From positions 1 to 30,112 of the IMG/VR virus record IMGVR_UViG_3300020469_000170: a DNA stretch of 30,112 nucleotides, one strand, 5' to 3'. Source of the stretch: a virus. The position numbers were made by a program, and so were the translations under genes. Below the pieces are notes generated by a model. The model made no database searches, was not told where the DNA came from, and saw only the letters and a program-made list of their open reading frames with translations. Positions 6,754 to 14,926 of this stretch are shown piece after piece (the first letter of the stretch is position 1; the number at the start of each line of letters is the position of its first letter).

Positions 6754-7143
6754 TTAGTTGTTGGTTCTGAAGTTCAGTTTTGTGAGTTCGTGCATCTCGA
6801 CTCCAGGGATTGCTTCGCCTTCAGCCGTGAGTTCACGGCAGGCTGCAGCAGATACACGTCTGTGCAGTAGGTGGAGAGCTTCGTTTTGAATCACATAAGG
6901 GCCAAAGGCTTCCCAGTCTGTGACTTGAGGCATCATCTCCGTAGCTACTGATATGGTTGCGTTGTCTGTTGCTAGTCGCTTCAGCCCAATGCTTTCCATT
7001 CCTTGGATCAATGACCGCTCCAGCTGTTGCTTACGCTCGTTGAGCGCAGACAGCTGGTCGTTCAGACCCTTAATTTGTTGTCTGACATCGGCCAGTGCGT
7101 TGACGGTCTCGCCGTCGAGGCTAGTTACTGCTGTTGTATTCAT
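6754..7143 (-). CDS. Coiled-coil protein of unknown function
   Basis: 129 residues. Residues about 10-50 form a heptad-like helix ('VRQQIKGLNDQLSALNERKQQLERSL'), the rest is mixed alpha/beta. It overlaps the DUF2958 gene by four bases (ATGA), so it is translated as part of the same operon. No family recognised; helix-rich partners of recombinases or nucleases look similar, but no role can be given. Confidence 0.55.
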   Translation of the reverse strand: MNTTAVTSLDGETVNALADVRQQIKGLNDQLSALNERKQQLERSLIQGMESIGLKRLATDNATISVATEMMPQVTDWEAFGPYVIQNEALHLLHRRVSAAACRELTAEGEAIPGVEMHELTKLNFRTNN

Positions 7144-7487
7144 GCTTGTACTATTCGTCCTTGTGCTCTTGCCTCTTGGGCGTATTCGATAAGTGTTTTG
7201 GTGGGTTCCCAGTGCAGGTCACGTTCAATGCCTAAGCCAAACGGCAGTCGAACTGACGCCAGTTCTTGCATGGAGACAGCCCCCACCTCCGGTTCGCCCA
7301 TGCCCAAGTCACACAATCCAAAAAAGACAGCGTTACCTTGTTCAATGCTGCCGGATTCAATTTCGCTGATTAGCCACGTACTGGAACCCACTGGGCTGAA
7401 CAGCTTCAGGTACGGCTTACGAAACTTTTCGTGCATCTCGTTGTTCTTCAGTAGCTTCTTCTCTATCTCTTTTGTGATCAGCTTCAT
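7140..7487 (-). CDS. DUF2958 family protein
   Basis: 115 residues. The family pattern is clear: 'MKLITKEIEKKLLKN' start, 'KLFSPVGSSTWLISEIE', 'AVFFGLCDLGMGEPEVGAVSMQEL' (in parts), 'LGIERDLHWEPTKTLIEYAQ'. DUF2958 is widespread on plasmids, phages and integrative elements, often near helicases and nucleases, and has no established function. Overlaps the helicase gene and the coiled-coil gene by four bases each, so all three are translationally coupled. Confidence 0.85.
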   Translation of the reverse strand: MKLITKEIEKKLLKNNEMHEKFRKPYLKLFSPVGSSTWLISEIESGSIEQGNAVFFGLCDLGMGEPEVGAVSMQELASVRLPFGLGIERDLHWEPTKTLIEYAQEARAQGRIVQA

Positions 7488-8839
7488 GCTGTTTTCCTCA
7501 GGTGATTTAGGTTGTTAAGAATCGTGAGCAGTTCGTCCATGCGATCCAGCTTGCCTTCCAACTTGTCGTACACATCGGTCTCCCATGTGTTAGCAGCAGC
7601 GATACGAATGACTTCAGTACGCTTGGTCTGACCAGCACGGTAGATACGACGGTTGAACTGCTGATAGTGCTCAGCGTTGTAAGTGGGGCTGGCCCAAATG
7701 ATTGAGGTAGCGGTAGTCATCGTCAGGCCATGACCAGCTGACTGCGGATGACAGAACACCACCTGTAGTTGCCCAGCCTGCATACGCTCAACTATGTCGA
7801 CGCGCTTGTGAGGTGGTGTGGTGCCGTCTATGACGCCGTATCGGATACCGCGCTTGTCACACTGCTCAACCAGATGCGTCTTCTCATGCGCCCAGTTGAA
7901 CGCCACAAGGCTATGCGCACGCTCTTCGATCAGCTGCATGACGAGGTCATAGCGATCTTCATGAACGCCAATGACGTTGCCTTCGTTGTCGTACATTGCA
8001 CCAGTACAAAGCTGTAGTAGCTTCTTGACCTTGGCACCGGCATGTACGGCGTTGATCGTGCCTTGACTGGTGTGCAGTACCGAGTCTTCAGCCAGCACCG
8101 CGTACTGATTCATGATCGTGCGGGGCAGGGTGGTCGTCAGGGTAGACACCGTCTGCTCTGGCATGTCGATACATTCTTCTAGCGAGTAGCGGATGTTGAG
8201 GTCATGTAAAGCTGCAGCCACGATCTCTTCTGCGTCATCGCGATCAATCCATTCGTTTGCAAACCCGTTGAAACGACTCGTGCAAACGCTGGCGCGAAAC
8301 GGATAGAACCGTTTACCCAACCGTTCACCGTCATCGATGAGTAGCGTGGGGTGCCAGATGTCGAGAATGGTATTGCTGTTTGGCGTACCGGACATTGCTA
8401 CGCGGTAATCAAAGCGGCTAATAATCTTGGCAATGGCTTTGCTACGCGCGCTAGTGCGGTTCTTGAACGCCGTGAACTCGTCAATGCAGATGGTGTTGAA
8501 CTGGGCGAGTGCCAGTGGGTTCTTAACCAACCACTTCACAGCTTCGTGATTTGTAATCACAAGGTCTGTGTCTTCAGCAAACGCCTTAGCGCGGTTCTTG
8601 GCGAAGGCAGTACTGTAGGTCAGGTTAGGCTGGAACTTGTCAATGTCAGCCCCCCACGACGCTTGCAGGATGCTGAGCGGGGCAACCACGAGCATACGGC
8701 CTTTATCTGCAGGTAGCTGAGCATAGGCGTCGATGACGCTGCGGGTTTTACCGGTGCCGGGATCTGAGGTAATCAGGCACTTGCGCTTTTGCACAATGAA
8801 GTCAGCGGTTTGAGTCTGATGAGTAAATGGTTTTTGCAT
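7484..8839 (-). CDS. SNF2-type (SF2) DNA helicase/translocase
   Basis: 451 residues. Motif I (Walker A) DPGTGKT at 26-32, motif Ia 'MLVVAPLSILQASW', motif II 'CIDEFTAFKNRTS' (DEFx box), motif III 'VAMSGTPNSN', motif V 'GHGLTMTTATSIIWASP' and motif VI 'QFNRRIYRAGQTKRTEV' with the QxxxRxxRxGQ signature of SNF2 proteins. Compact size is usual for phage members. It probably acts at replication forks or recombination intermediates. Expressed from the promoter at 8865-8894; the following three genes are coupled to it. Confidence 0.9.
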   Translation of the reverse strand: MQKPFTHQTQTADFIVQKRKCLITSDPGTGKTRSVIDAYAQLPADKGRMLVVAPLSILQASWGADIDKFQPNLTYSTAFAKNRAKAFAEDTDLVITNHEAVKWLVKNPLALAQFNTICIDEFTAFKNRTSARSKAIAKIISRFDYRVAMSGTPNSNTILDIWHPTLLIDDGERLGKRFYPFRASVCTSRFNGFANEWIDRDDAEEIVAAALHDLNIRYSLEECIDMPEQTVSTLTTTLPRTIMNQYAVLAEDSVLHTSQGTINAVHAGAKVKKLLQLCTGAMYDNEGNVIGVHEDRYDLVMQLIEERAHSLVAFNWAHEKTHLVEQCDKRGIRYGVIDGTTPPHKRVDIVERMQAGQLQVVFCHPQSAGHGLTMTTATSIIWASPTYNAEHYQQFNRRIYRAGQTKRTEVIRIAAANTWETDVYDKLEGKLDRMDELLTILNNLNHLRKTA

Positions 8840-8864
8840 AATTAGTTTATTAGTTAAGGATAGA

Positions 8865-8894
8865 ATGATACAACTTGTACTAAAAGTTAGTCAA
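8865..8894 (-). promoter_or_regulatory. Sigma70-type promoter with overlapping operator (site B)
   Basis: Minus strand TTGACT (8894-8889), 18-base spacer, TATCAT (8870-8865). The palindrome ATACA-ACT-TGTAC (8868-8880) lies across the spacer and the -10 box, so a bound protein would compete with RNA polymerase. Leads into the helicase operon. Confidence 0.65.
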
Positions 8895-9072
8895 GAAAAT
8901 CATCAAGGATCTTTTGCCGATAGACCGCCTGATCTTCTCGGCTCATCTTGGTAATGATCTTGATGTTGGACTTTTTGATTTTGTAGGTTTGCCAGAATGC
9001 AGCTTCTGGTGGGTCAGTCTTGAGGGCGTACTCAACGGTGGTGCCGTCCTCATTGGTATAAAACATTTCCAT
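8887..9072 (-). CDS. Small hypothetical protein, 61 residues
   Basis: MEMFYTNEDGTTVEYAL start, charged and Lys/Asp-rich, soluble. It starts one base after the stop of the next upstream gene (9074-9259), as in a compact operon, and its end overlaps the helicase promoter. No family recognised. Confidence 0.5.
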   Translation of the reverse strand: MEMFYTNEDGTTVEYALKTDPPEAAFWQTYKIKKSNIKIITKMSREDQAVYRQKILDDFLD

Positions 9073-9073
9073 C

Positions 9074-9259
9074 TCACATGCCTCTGACCATCAACAAGGC
9101 TTGGTCGGCATTTTCTTTGATGCCTACCGTCGCTGCCTTGGAAAAATTGACCTGTGTGTCACGATTTGGTGGCGCGCCAGTACGCCAAATTTCTACATGC
9201 AGAGCTTGGATGGCAATTGTCTCCATGAGTTTTACCAGTTCTTCTTTATTTGTTTCCAT
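9074..9259 (-). CDS. Small hypothetical protein, 61 residues
   Basis: METNKEELVKLMETIAIQAL start; helical, soluble, possibly a DNA- or protein-binding helix bundle. Supported by an AGGAGG ribosome-binding site with correct spacing (inside the hairpin at 9264-9278) and by tight spacing to the following gene. No family recognised. Confidence 0.55.
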   Translation of the reverse strand: METNKEELVKLMETIAIQALHVEIWRTGAPPNRDTQVNFSKAATVGIKENADQALLMVRGM

Positions 9260-9263
9260 ACAT

Positions 9264-9278
9264 CAATCCTCCTGATTG
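9264..9278 (-). promoter_or_regulatory. Hairpin with Shine-Dalgarno in the loop (CsrA-site candidate)
   Basis: On the minus strand CAATC-AGGAG-GATTG: a perfect 5-base stem with the Shine-Dalgarno core AGGAG in the loop, five bases before the ATG at 9259. This is the geometry of CsrA/RsmA targets (GGA in a hairpin loop over a ribosome-binding site), and the phage encodes a CsrA-like protein. Confidence 0.5.
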
Positions 9279-9315
9279 TTTGTGGGGGTTCCACGACCCC
9301 GGCTAGCCTCAGTCA

Positions 9316-9335
9316 ATCTGGCACGGGAGCCAGAT
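9316..9335 (-). other. Leader hairpin
   Basis: ATCTGGC (9316-9322) and GCCAGAT (9329-9335) form a perfect 7-base stem with a 6-base loop in the gap between the Cas4-like nuclease and the 61-residue gene. There is no T-run after it, so it is more likely a transcript structure or processing site than a terminator. Confidence 0.35.
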
Positions 9336-9373
9336 CTGGGTTGATAGAAACCAAGCCGAGGTCGCGGAGACGG

Positions 9374-10120
9374 TTAAGTGACACCCCATTCGCAAGCGGG
9401 TTCGTCACCTTTTTTGTAGTGGCACCATCGGCAGTTATGGCTACTAGGCTTCGGTTCGTATTCAGTAGCGGTGGTCATAGTGATAGCGCGATGATAAAAG
9501 CCGGGGGCAAATGCCATCGCTTCTGGACGGGTGAACTGCTTGATCGTGGTCTCACCCTTATCGAGATACCACAGTTCTGCTTGTGCAAACTCTAAATGCG
9601 GGTATCGAAAGAACGTACCGATGGCATAGAGCAGGCACTGCTGTGAGTGGGGTATCTCGTTACCCCACTTTTTACCGGTCTTGTAGTCGATCACTCGGCA
9701 GGACTGTTCGTCTTCCAGTACCAAGGCGTCGAGCTTGATGCGTGCCCACGTATCAGGTTGCATCCAACCAACAGGTGACCAGTCCAGATTAAATCCCCAC
9801 TCACCTTCGAGTTCGACCTTTGCATCAATATAAAGTTTGCGCAGTTGATGAAACTGATCTTCAAACTTCTTCAGGGTTTGCGGCATCTCACCGAGCTTAC
9901 CGCACACGTAGTCTTCGGCTTCTTGATGGATGTCTGTGCCACGTTGAGCAGCAGGGCTAGAAGGTTCCTTGATCTTCTTCACACGGCCTAGATACGTGCG
10001 GTACGGACACTCCTCGTAGACCTTGAGTGCAGAGTATGACCAAGACGGCGTGAGGCCCAGCTTCTCAGGCTTTGCTGTGAGACGTTCTAGGTCGGGTCTG
10101 TCATCTTGTGTTAGCTGCAT
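9374..10120 (-). CDS. Cas4/RecB-like PD-(D/E)XK nuclease with four cysteines
   Basis: 248 residues from the ATG at 10120 (a TTG at 10132 is less likely). Motifs in order: 'WSYSALKVYEECPYRTYL' with C38; 'RGTDIHQEAE' (H65); 'KLDALV' (D131); 'RVIDYKTGKKWG' (D145, K147); 'SQQCLLYAI'; and 'NCRWCHYKKGDEPACEW' with C230, C233 and C243. This is the RecB-family exonuclease fold with the cysteine set that binds an iron-sulfur cluster in Cas4 and AddB. It probably resects DNA ends in phage recombination or replication. No cas genes are near, so it is not part of a CRISPR system. Confidence 0.85.
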   Translation of the reverse strand: MQLTQDDRPDLERLTAKPEKLGLTPSWSYSALKVYEECPYRTYLGRVKKIKEPSSPAAQRGTDIHQEAEDYVCGKLGEMPQTLKKFEDQFHQLRKLYIDAKVELEGEWGFNLDWSPVGWMQPDTWARIKLDALVLEDEQSCRVIDYKTGKKWGNEIPHSQQCLLYAIGTFFRYPHLEFAQAELWYLDKGETTIKQFTRPEAMAFAPGFYHRAITMTTATEYEPKPSSHNCRWCHYKKGDEPACEWGVT

Positions 10121-10398
10121 TGCCGGTCTCAATAAAAAGTGGGACAGGGCAGTAGGGTTGGCCTACTCCGAGCGTCCGGTTGAGGCCCCCCATTACTGGA
10201 GGGCCATATCCCAAAACTGTTTGCGGTGATCGATACGATTGACGCTGATAGACAGAAGCTAACAGTCTTCTGTTGGGGCACGCACTTCATCGCATCCGTT
10301 CTTTTTGCCAATGAGAGTTGGCGAAGGAGACGTCGGACGTCACCGCTCCCCCGACGTTTGTGGCCCCATCCAAATCGTATATGTTGTACTAAATATAC
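10121..10398 (-). promoter_or_regulatory. Gene-free structured leader upstream of the nuclease
   Basis: About 278 bases without a convincing gene; the one open frame here (about 60 residues) has an atypical composition and no ribosome-binding site. Several perfect stems are present: ACAGAAG/CTTCTGT (10252-10258 and 10267-10273), GGCCC/GGGCC around 10182-10204, and CGTCGG/CCGACG around 10332-10357. With the promoter/operator at 10377-10389 it looks like a long structured 5' leader of the nuclease mRNA or a small RNA. Confidence 0.4.
10377..10389. promoter_or_regulatory. Operator-like palindrome with promoter, site C
   Basis: GTATA-TGT-TGTAC, one mismatch from the GTACA-N3-TGTAC palindrome. 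On the minus strand TTAGGT-17-TACGAT is a weak -35/-10 pair overlapping it and pointing toward the nuclease operon. Confidence 0.5.
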
Positions 10399-12891
10399 CT
10401 AAGCGACTAGCTTTTTGTCGGCATCGGTAAAGTAGTTTTCGATCACTTCAGCGCGGGCTTCTTCGGACAGCTGCCAATCAACCTCGACACCACGGATGGG
10501 GCTGATGTCTCGGTGTGCGCCATGCTGACGCTTACGGACTTTCGCTAAGCCATTGCGTTCCAGCCGCTTAGCAAACTCTTTTTGATTGAGCCGTGGGTTC
10601 TGTTCAGTCAACGCATGAAACACTACGCGCAGTGATTCGTCTTTGATGATCATGTACGGATCGCTGCTTCGCGCTACCCAGTTTTTAACGAAACGCTGTG
10701 CCGACAACACATCGCCAGACCCCATGAGGTTGGTGGTCTCGACTTGCAGTACGTCAGTGAAGAACTCCAAGTTGCCAGTCTTCAGCGCAAGACAGAAGTC
10801 CTCAAAGACGGACATGCTCACATGACGCATCTCGGTCTTGGCATCGTTGTTCACCGGTATACGCACCAGACGCTCGTCTACTTTGAACGTCTGCAGATAG
10901 CCCGCCAGCATATGTAGCTCACTGTCGATAGCATCAAGATTAGCCAGCACCTGTGGTCTGGCGATCTCTAGCTTCTCTTCTTGGCGCGGTGCCACGTTGT
11001 ATCGGCGGTCACCATCCTCGATCTTGACTGCGTCCAAACGGTTAGTGAGGAAGATAAAGTTCGTGAAGTTACTGACTTCCGTCTGGTTTGAACGCATCGC
11101 ACGAATAGTCATTGTGTTCTCTGTAATCTGATTCTTGAGCTTGTCGGCTATCTTGATCGTGCCTTGACTGGCGCTCGACATATGAAACTCATCGACGATC
11201 AGGAAGAGAGCAGTGCGCATGAACAAGTTAAACTGCTCTTCGATATTCTGCAGTGCCTTCATCGGGACGTGCGACTCACCGAACAGTGGCCTGAGTATGC
11301 GGCTGTAGAACAACCCCTTGCCGGTGCCTGGGACACCAGTGAGTACCCAAGCGGTACCGGCTTTCTTGCGTGTCTGGTAGATATACGCCAGCCAGTTGAT
11401 GAACCGCTCGAACTCTTCGTCGCCGTTACCCAAGATGTGGTGCATCAGGTTGTAACTGAGCGGACACTTGCTTTGAATCTTGACGGCCTCGCCTAGCCCG
11501 AGCCCTTTTTTCGGCAGTGTCGCGTTCAGCATGTAGTCAGTCTGCCGATACATATTGATGTAGAACGGTGTTCGATCTAACTGCACTGCCTCTTGCTGCT
11601 GCGTCGGATCGAAGATCACACGAGCATCCGGGATGAAGTCAGGCGACGGACGTCCGTGCGACTGCATGAAGTTCTCAACCGATGTCTTAGCCAGCGGTGT
11701 CAGCGGATAGTCATCTCGAAACTGCTTGAGGTTTGGATCGAACAGCCCTGCGTAAAAGATGTCAGTGTAGAAGTCACGGATGGCGATAGGCACTGGGGCC
11801 TTACCACTGTCTGACATGTGCTCATCAAACATCTCAAAGATGTTGAGATAAAAGTCTGGGTCTGCTTTTTCTATCTCAAAGATTGGTTCGTCTTTGAAAT
11901 TGTACATGTACGCTGGGCTTCGCAGATCAAAGTAGTACGCGCCCGAATCACCGCCGTTGATGTTGCACCTGATGTAAGGCGCATTGTCGGTACTCGAAAC
12001 AGAGATGGATACTTTGTCTGGGTTGGTCAGCACCTCTTCGTTGTGATGATTGACCGGCAGTATCTTCAGTCGTTCTTTCTTCTTACCCATACCAGCGTCT
12101 TCACGCAGCTTGTCTTTCACCGCGCGGCTTACAGTAAACATTGCTTCGCGGCTGATACCGCTCATCAGCGCAGCCAGATCAAAGCGATCATGGCCTTTAG
12201 TTACCAGTACGATGCGATCCGAGTCATCTGCGAATGGGTTAACCGCACCGTTGGTAAACACTGGTGGTGCTATGAAGACTGTCTTGCTGTTGTCTGCAAC
12301 GCTGGTGTCGACGACATACTTCAGTGAACTGCCGTTGACTGATAGTTCAATCTGATCACAGAACAACGGGTCTGCGTGATTCACATGCTGAAGCCAGAGC
12401 TTCATTGTCTTCGGCGGTACCGGCACCGTCAGTAGAAAGAACAGGTGCAGTGAGTACACGTCTGGCTTCATGCCAAAGCTACTGCTGGCTTGAACCACGT
12501 AGCTAACATTGTGTAGTTCCTCAGGTAATGAGTTCACAACAATGTTAGCTATGTGTTCCAGATGCACACTGGTGAGCGGGCCACTGGCTGCGGTGACGTT
12601 TGGTATAGTCAGGCCATCGATGTCGAGTACCAACAGTTCACTGTACGCGCCACGATTGGTTTGGCCTTTGCGAGATTCGTTCTGCAGTTCTTTCTTTAGC
12701 GAGCCTTTGAGTAGGCAGTGCCCAAGCTGTGCTGCGTCTGTGATTGTTTGGTGTAAGTCTTTGGTGTCGTTTATGTCAACAGTCTGGCTGTCAACAAACG
12801 ATACAAAGGGATAGGGGATTGTTACGGCCCCTTGAAATTTTTTGGTCAGTAGAGTGCCGTCTGATGCACTGAGTAACGTAAGCGATGTCAT
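10399..12891 (-). CDS. Primase-polymerase / superfamily 3 helicase
   Basis: 830 residues. The N-terminal part looks like an archaeo-eukaryotic primase: 'ELLVLDIDGL' (D90, D92), 'YSLHLFF' (S147xH149) and 'YVVDTSVAD' (D195). The C-terminal part is a D5/SF3-type helicase: Walker A GVPGTGKG (519-526), Walker B 'ALFLIVDEFH' (562-570), sensor 'IFLTNRLDAVKIEDGDRRYNV' with the Arg pair at 629-630. It is likely to prime and unwind DNA at the phage origin and works with the family A polymerase encoded just upstream in the same direction. The middle region (about 270-460) is not recognised. Confidence 0.85.
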   Translation of the reverse strand: MTSLTLLSASDGTLLTKKFQGAVTIPYPFVSFVDSQTVDINDTKDLHQTITDAAQLGHCLLKGSLKKELQNESRKGQTNRGAYSELLVLDIDGLTIPNVTAASGPLTSVHLEHIANIVVNSLPEELHNVSYVVQASSSFGMKPDVYSLHLFFLLTVPVPPKTMKLWLQHVNHADPLFCDQIELSVNGSSLKYVVDTSVADNSKTVFIAPPVFTNGAVNPFADDSDRIVLVTKGHDRFDLAALMSGISREAMFTVSRAVKDKLREDAGMGKKKERLKILPVNHHNEEVLTNPDKVSISVSSTDNAPYIRCNINGGDSGAYYFDLRSPAYMYNFKDEPIFEIEKADPDFYLNIFEMFDEHMSDSGKAPVPIAIRDFYTDIFYAGLFDPNLKQFRDDYPLTPLAKTSVENFMQSHGRPSPDFIPDARVIFDPTQQQEAVQLDRTPFYINMYRQTDYMLNATLPKKGLGLGEAVKIQSKCPLSYNLMHHILGNGDEEFERFINWLAYIYQTRKKAGTAWVLTGVPGTGKGLFYSRILRPLFGESHVPMKALQNIEEQFNLFMRTALFLIVDEFHMSSASQGTIKIADKLKNQITENTMTIRAMRSNQTEVSNFTNFIFLTNRLDAVKIEDGDRRYNVAPRQEEKLEIARPQVLANLDAIDSELHMLAGYLQTFKVDERLVRIPVNNDAKTEMRHVSMSVFEDFCLALKTGNLEFFTDVLQVETTNLMGSGDVLSAQRFVKNWVARSSDPYMIIKDESLRVVFHALTEQNPRLNQKEFAKRLERNGLAKVRKRQHGAHRDISPIRGVEVDWQLSEEARAEVIENYFTDADKKLVA

Positions 12892-12932
12892 ACTGCTTCG
12901 TCTCTTTTTCTTTTATGTATAGTGCAAAAATA

Positions 12933-12945
12933 TTATAGGATGTAC
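12933..12945. promoter_or_regulatory. Operator-like palindrome with promoter, site D
   Basis: TTATA-GGA-TGTAC. On the minus strand TTGAAG-17-TAATAT (or TATAAT with a 15-base spacer) overlaps it and leads into the primase/helicase gene. The right half of the palindrome is cut more strongly toward a -10 box than at other sites. Confidence 0.5.
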
Positions 12946-13124
12946 TATTTCACTTCAATAGGATTATCCGTTTTCCTCCTGATGGTTACGGTTTCGGGCG
13001 CTTCAAAGTGTAGTTTTACTGCTGAATTCGTCGTCTGATTTACGGTAATAATTACCTCTGTTCCATCAGGCATCGTCAGCACGACACTCTCAGATGTTCT
13101 ACGTGAAACAATCAATGAACTCAT
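12945..13124 (-). CDS. CsrA-like RNA-binding translational regulator
   Basis: 59 residues from the ATG at 13124, which overlaps the TGA of the polymerase gene (ATGA), so the two are coupled. The sequence MSSLIVSRRTSESVVL lines up with the CsrA start MLILTRRVGETLMI, keeping the L-I-x-x-R-R-x-x-E core, and 'FEAPETVTIRRK' lines up with 'VNAPKEVSVHRE', keeping Ala-Pro and the Arg equivalent to R44. Those are the RNA-contact residues of CsrA. Length (59 versus about 61) and beta-strand pattern also fit. It should bind GGA motifs in hairpin loops of mRNAs; targets may be phage or host transcripts. An insertion (TMPDGTE) makes the second strand slightly longer than in E. coli CsrA. Confidence 0.8.
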   Translation of the reverse strand: MSSLIVSRRTSESVVLTMPDGTEVIITVNQTTNSAVKLHFEAPETVTIRRKTDNPIEVK

Positions 13125-14926
13125 TTTGAATAGCCAATGTCCCATCCGCCTTCGGCTTCCAATGGTAACTCACTCGCCCATGCAGGAGGAGTGCGCATCA
13201 CATCGATCATTGTCTGTAGCTTTTCTTCAGGGTTGCTTTGATCTGCAACGGCAATTATCTCGTCGTGTACGGTAAGTACAACATTGAAACCATCCAGTGC
13301 TTGGATCGCTAGCATCTGATCACAAATGATTATCCTTGCCAGTGCTTGAACCACGTTCTCCGTGATACGCCCACCGTAGGTCTTAACCAATTTGTTCATT
13401 GACTTGTACGCCAGTCCATCAGGCGTCATCTGCAGGCATGGATACTTGAGGGCCATGCCATTGGGTAACTGGATTGCGTTGTGTGTCGCTTGCACACATT
13501 TGTGTGAGATACCAAAGCCATCGTCGGAACGCATGGTGCGTGACTGTCTGAGCATATTCTCAAGCGCTACCCAGAGCTTTGGTATGTAAGCAAAGTCAGA
13601 GCGGTACTGACGCACGACACTCAGTGCTTTATCAAAGTCGATCTCAATTCTTTCGGCAGACTGCTTGAGTGTGGCTTGGAACTTTTCCGGCCCCATGCCA
13701 TAGCCGAGTCCAAGCACAGCAGTCTTACCAATGAATCGCTCGACGGTATCTGCCTTCGTGATCTCACGATCAAACACTTTGCTGGCAAACTCACAGTACA
13801 CATCGACGCCAGACCAGTAGTAGCCAAGCAGATCGTTCTGATCAGCAAGCCATGCCAACACCCGTGCCTCAATCTGCGACAAGTCAGCAACGTAAAGGTA
13901 GTGACCTGGGGGTGCTTCTAGCGCTGTTCGTAGCTGACTGCCACGAGGTAGGTTCTGCAGGTTGATCTTGTCAGTGCCACCAAACCTGCCGGTGTGCGCA
14001 GCGTAGTAACGAAGGGGGGAGGGGAGCTTTCCGCCGCACGCACCGGCACAGTTGATAAAGCGTTGTGCTCTGGTTTCATTGAGCCGACTCTTTACTGCTT
14101 CTCTTGCTGTAAAGACGTGGGCGTATTCAGGGTTTTGATCCTGCCACTGCCGAAACCCTGCATCGTTTTTGCCGAGCGCCGGTATCATCTTGCCCGTCGT
14201 AGGGCTTTTCTTTACCGGCACCTTGAGTCCCTGCTCTGTGGCCCACTCTGCAAACTGTTTGTTGCTGGCAAGCACAGCACGCTCTAGTCCTGAGTTGTCT
14301 ATCGCTTCTTTTGATTCTGCTTGTACTTGTTCTACAAACGTCTCCAGCTTGTCTGTGTTCACATGCAGGCGTGGCTCACAGAACATTCGGCAAGTCAGAT
14401 CGATGAGATCCAATTCTTTCTGAGGGTAGTTAGGAAGCAGCTGCTGATAGATGGCGTAAGTCAGATCAACGTCTTGGATACAGTAGTCTGCAATGACGTC
14501 TTCGATGGCAGGTGGCAGGTCATAGGTGCCTTTGGCTGTAACCAGTTCCTCGCCTTTACGCATGGTCTCGTCTGCTGGGAAGCAGCGTATCGCTGCCTCT
14601 TTGAGCGATGCAGGCTCTCCCGGCCACCAACCACGGGACATAGCTGCAGTATCAAGGTAGTACAGAGGCTGCACGTCATACAGCTGTGTCAGTATGTAGC
14701 CGTCAAAGGATGTGTTGTGGCACAACAGGTGTGCCTTCTCCCAGTCAATGTCATCAATGACATCCTCGACTTCGTCTTCACCAAACCATTCGGTTGGGCC
14801 ATCGTCGATCTTGATACCGACACCCCACACTTTGAACATGGGGTGCTTGATGTACTCCATCGTAGTCATCTTGGTCAGGCTGACCTTGGTATCGAAGTAC
14901 GTCTCGAAGTCGAGTGTTACTAACAT
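13121..14926 (-). CDS. DNA polymerase, family A, with 3'-5' exonuclease domain
   Basis: 601 residues. Proofreading domain: Exo I 'LVTLDFETYF' (D6, E8), Exo II 'HNTSFDGYIL' (D75), Exo III 'YCIQDVDLTYAIY' (Y148, D152). Polymerase domain: motif A 'YLYVADLSQIEARVLAW' (D348), motif B 'RFIGKTAVLGLGYGM' (397-411), motif C 'LTVHDEII' (H554, D555, E556). No 5'-3' nuclease domain, as usual for phage replicative enzymes. The motif B position corresponding to E. coli Pol I Phe762 is Leu (L405), a type reported to be associated with temperate phages. Starts directly after the stop of the upstream 69-residue gene and is coupled to the CsrA-like gene downstream. Confidence 0.95.
   Translation of the reverse strand: MLVTLDFETYFDTKVSLTKMTTMEYIKHPMFKVWGVGIKIDDGPTEWFGEDEVEDVIDDIDWEKAHLLCHNTSFDGYILTQLYDVQPLYYLDTAAMSRGWWPGEPASLKEAAIRCFPADETMRKGEELVTAKGTYDLPPAIEDVIADYCIQDVDLTYAIYQQLLPNYPQKELDLIDLTCRMFCEPRLHVNTDKLETFVEQVQAESKEAIDNSGLERAVLASNKQFAEWATEQGLKVPVKKSPTTGKMIPALGKNDAGFRQWQDQNPEYAHVFTAREAVKSRLNETRAQRFINCAGACGGKLPSPLRYYAAHTGRFGGTDKINLQNLPRGSQLRTALEAPPGHYLYVADLSQIEARVLAWLADQNDLLGYYWSGVDVYCEFASKVFDREITKADTVERFIGKTAVLGLGYGMGPEKFQATLKQSAERIEIDFDKALSVVRQYRSDFAYIPKLWVALENMLRQSRTMRSDDGFGISHKCVQATHNAIQLPNGMALKYPCLQMTPDGLAYKSMNKLVKTYGGRITENVVQALARIIICDQMLAIQALDGFNVVLTVHDEIIAVADQSNPEEKLQTMIDVMRTPPAWASELPLEAEGGWDIGYSK

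Noticed and set aside
9374-10120. CRISPR Cas4 component
   Set aside because: Nuclease family resemblance only; no cas1/cas2 or repeat array, and RecB-like phage nucleases share the cysteines.
10129-10311. 60-residue minus-strand gene
   Set aside because: Non-ATG start, no ribosome-binding site, atypical Ser/Pro/Cys composition, and lies in a region of strong RNA stems.
11818-12327. 169-residue plus-strand frame
   Set aside because: Antisense to the primase/helicase gene, no recognisable motifs or ribosome-binding site.
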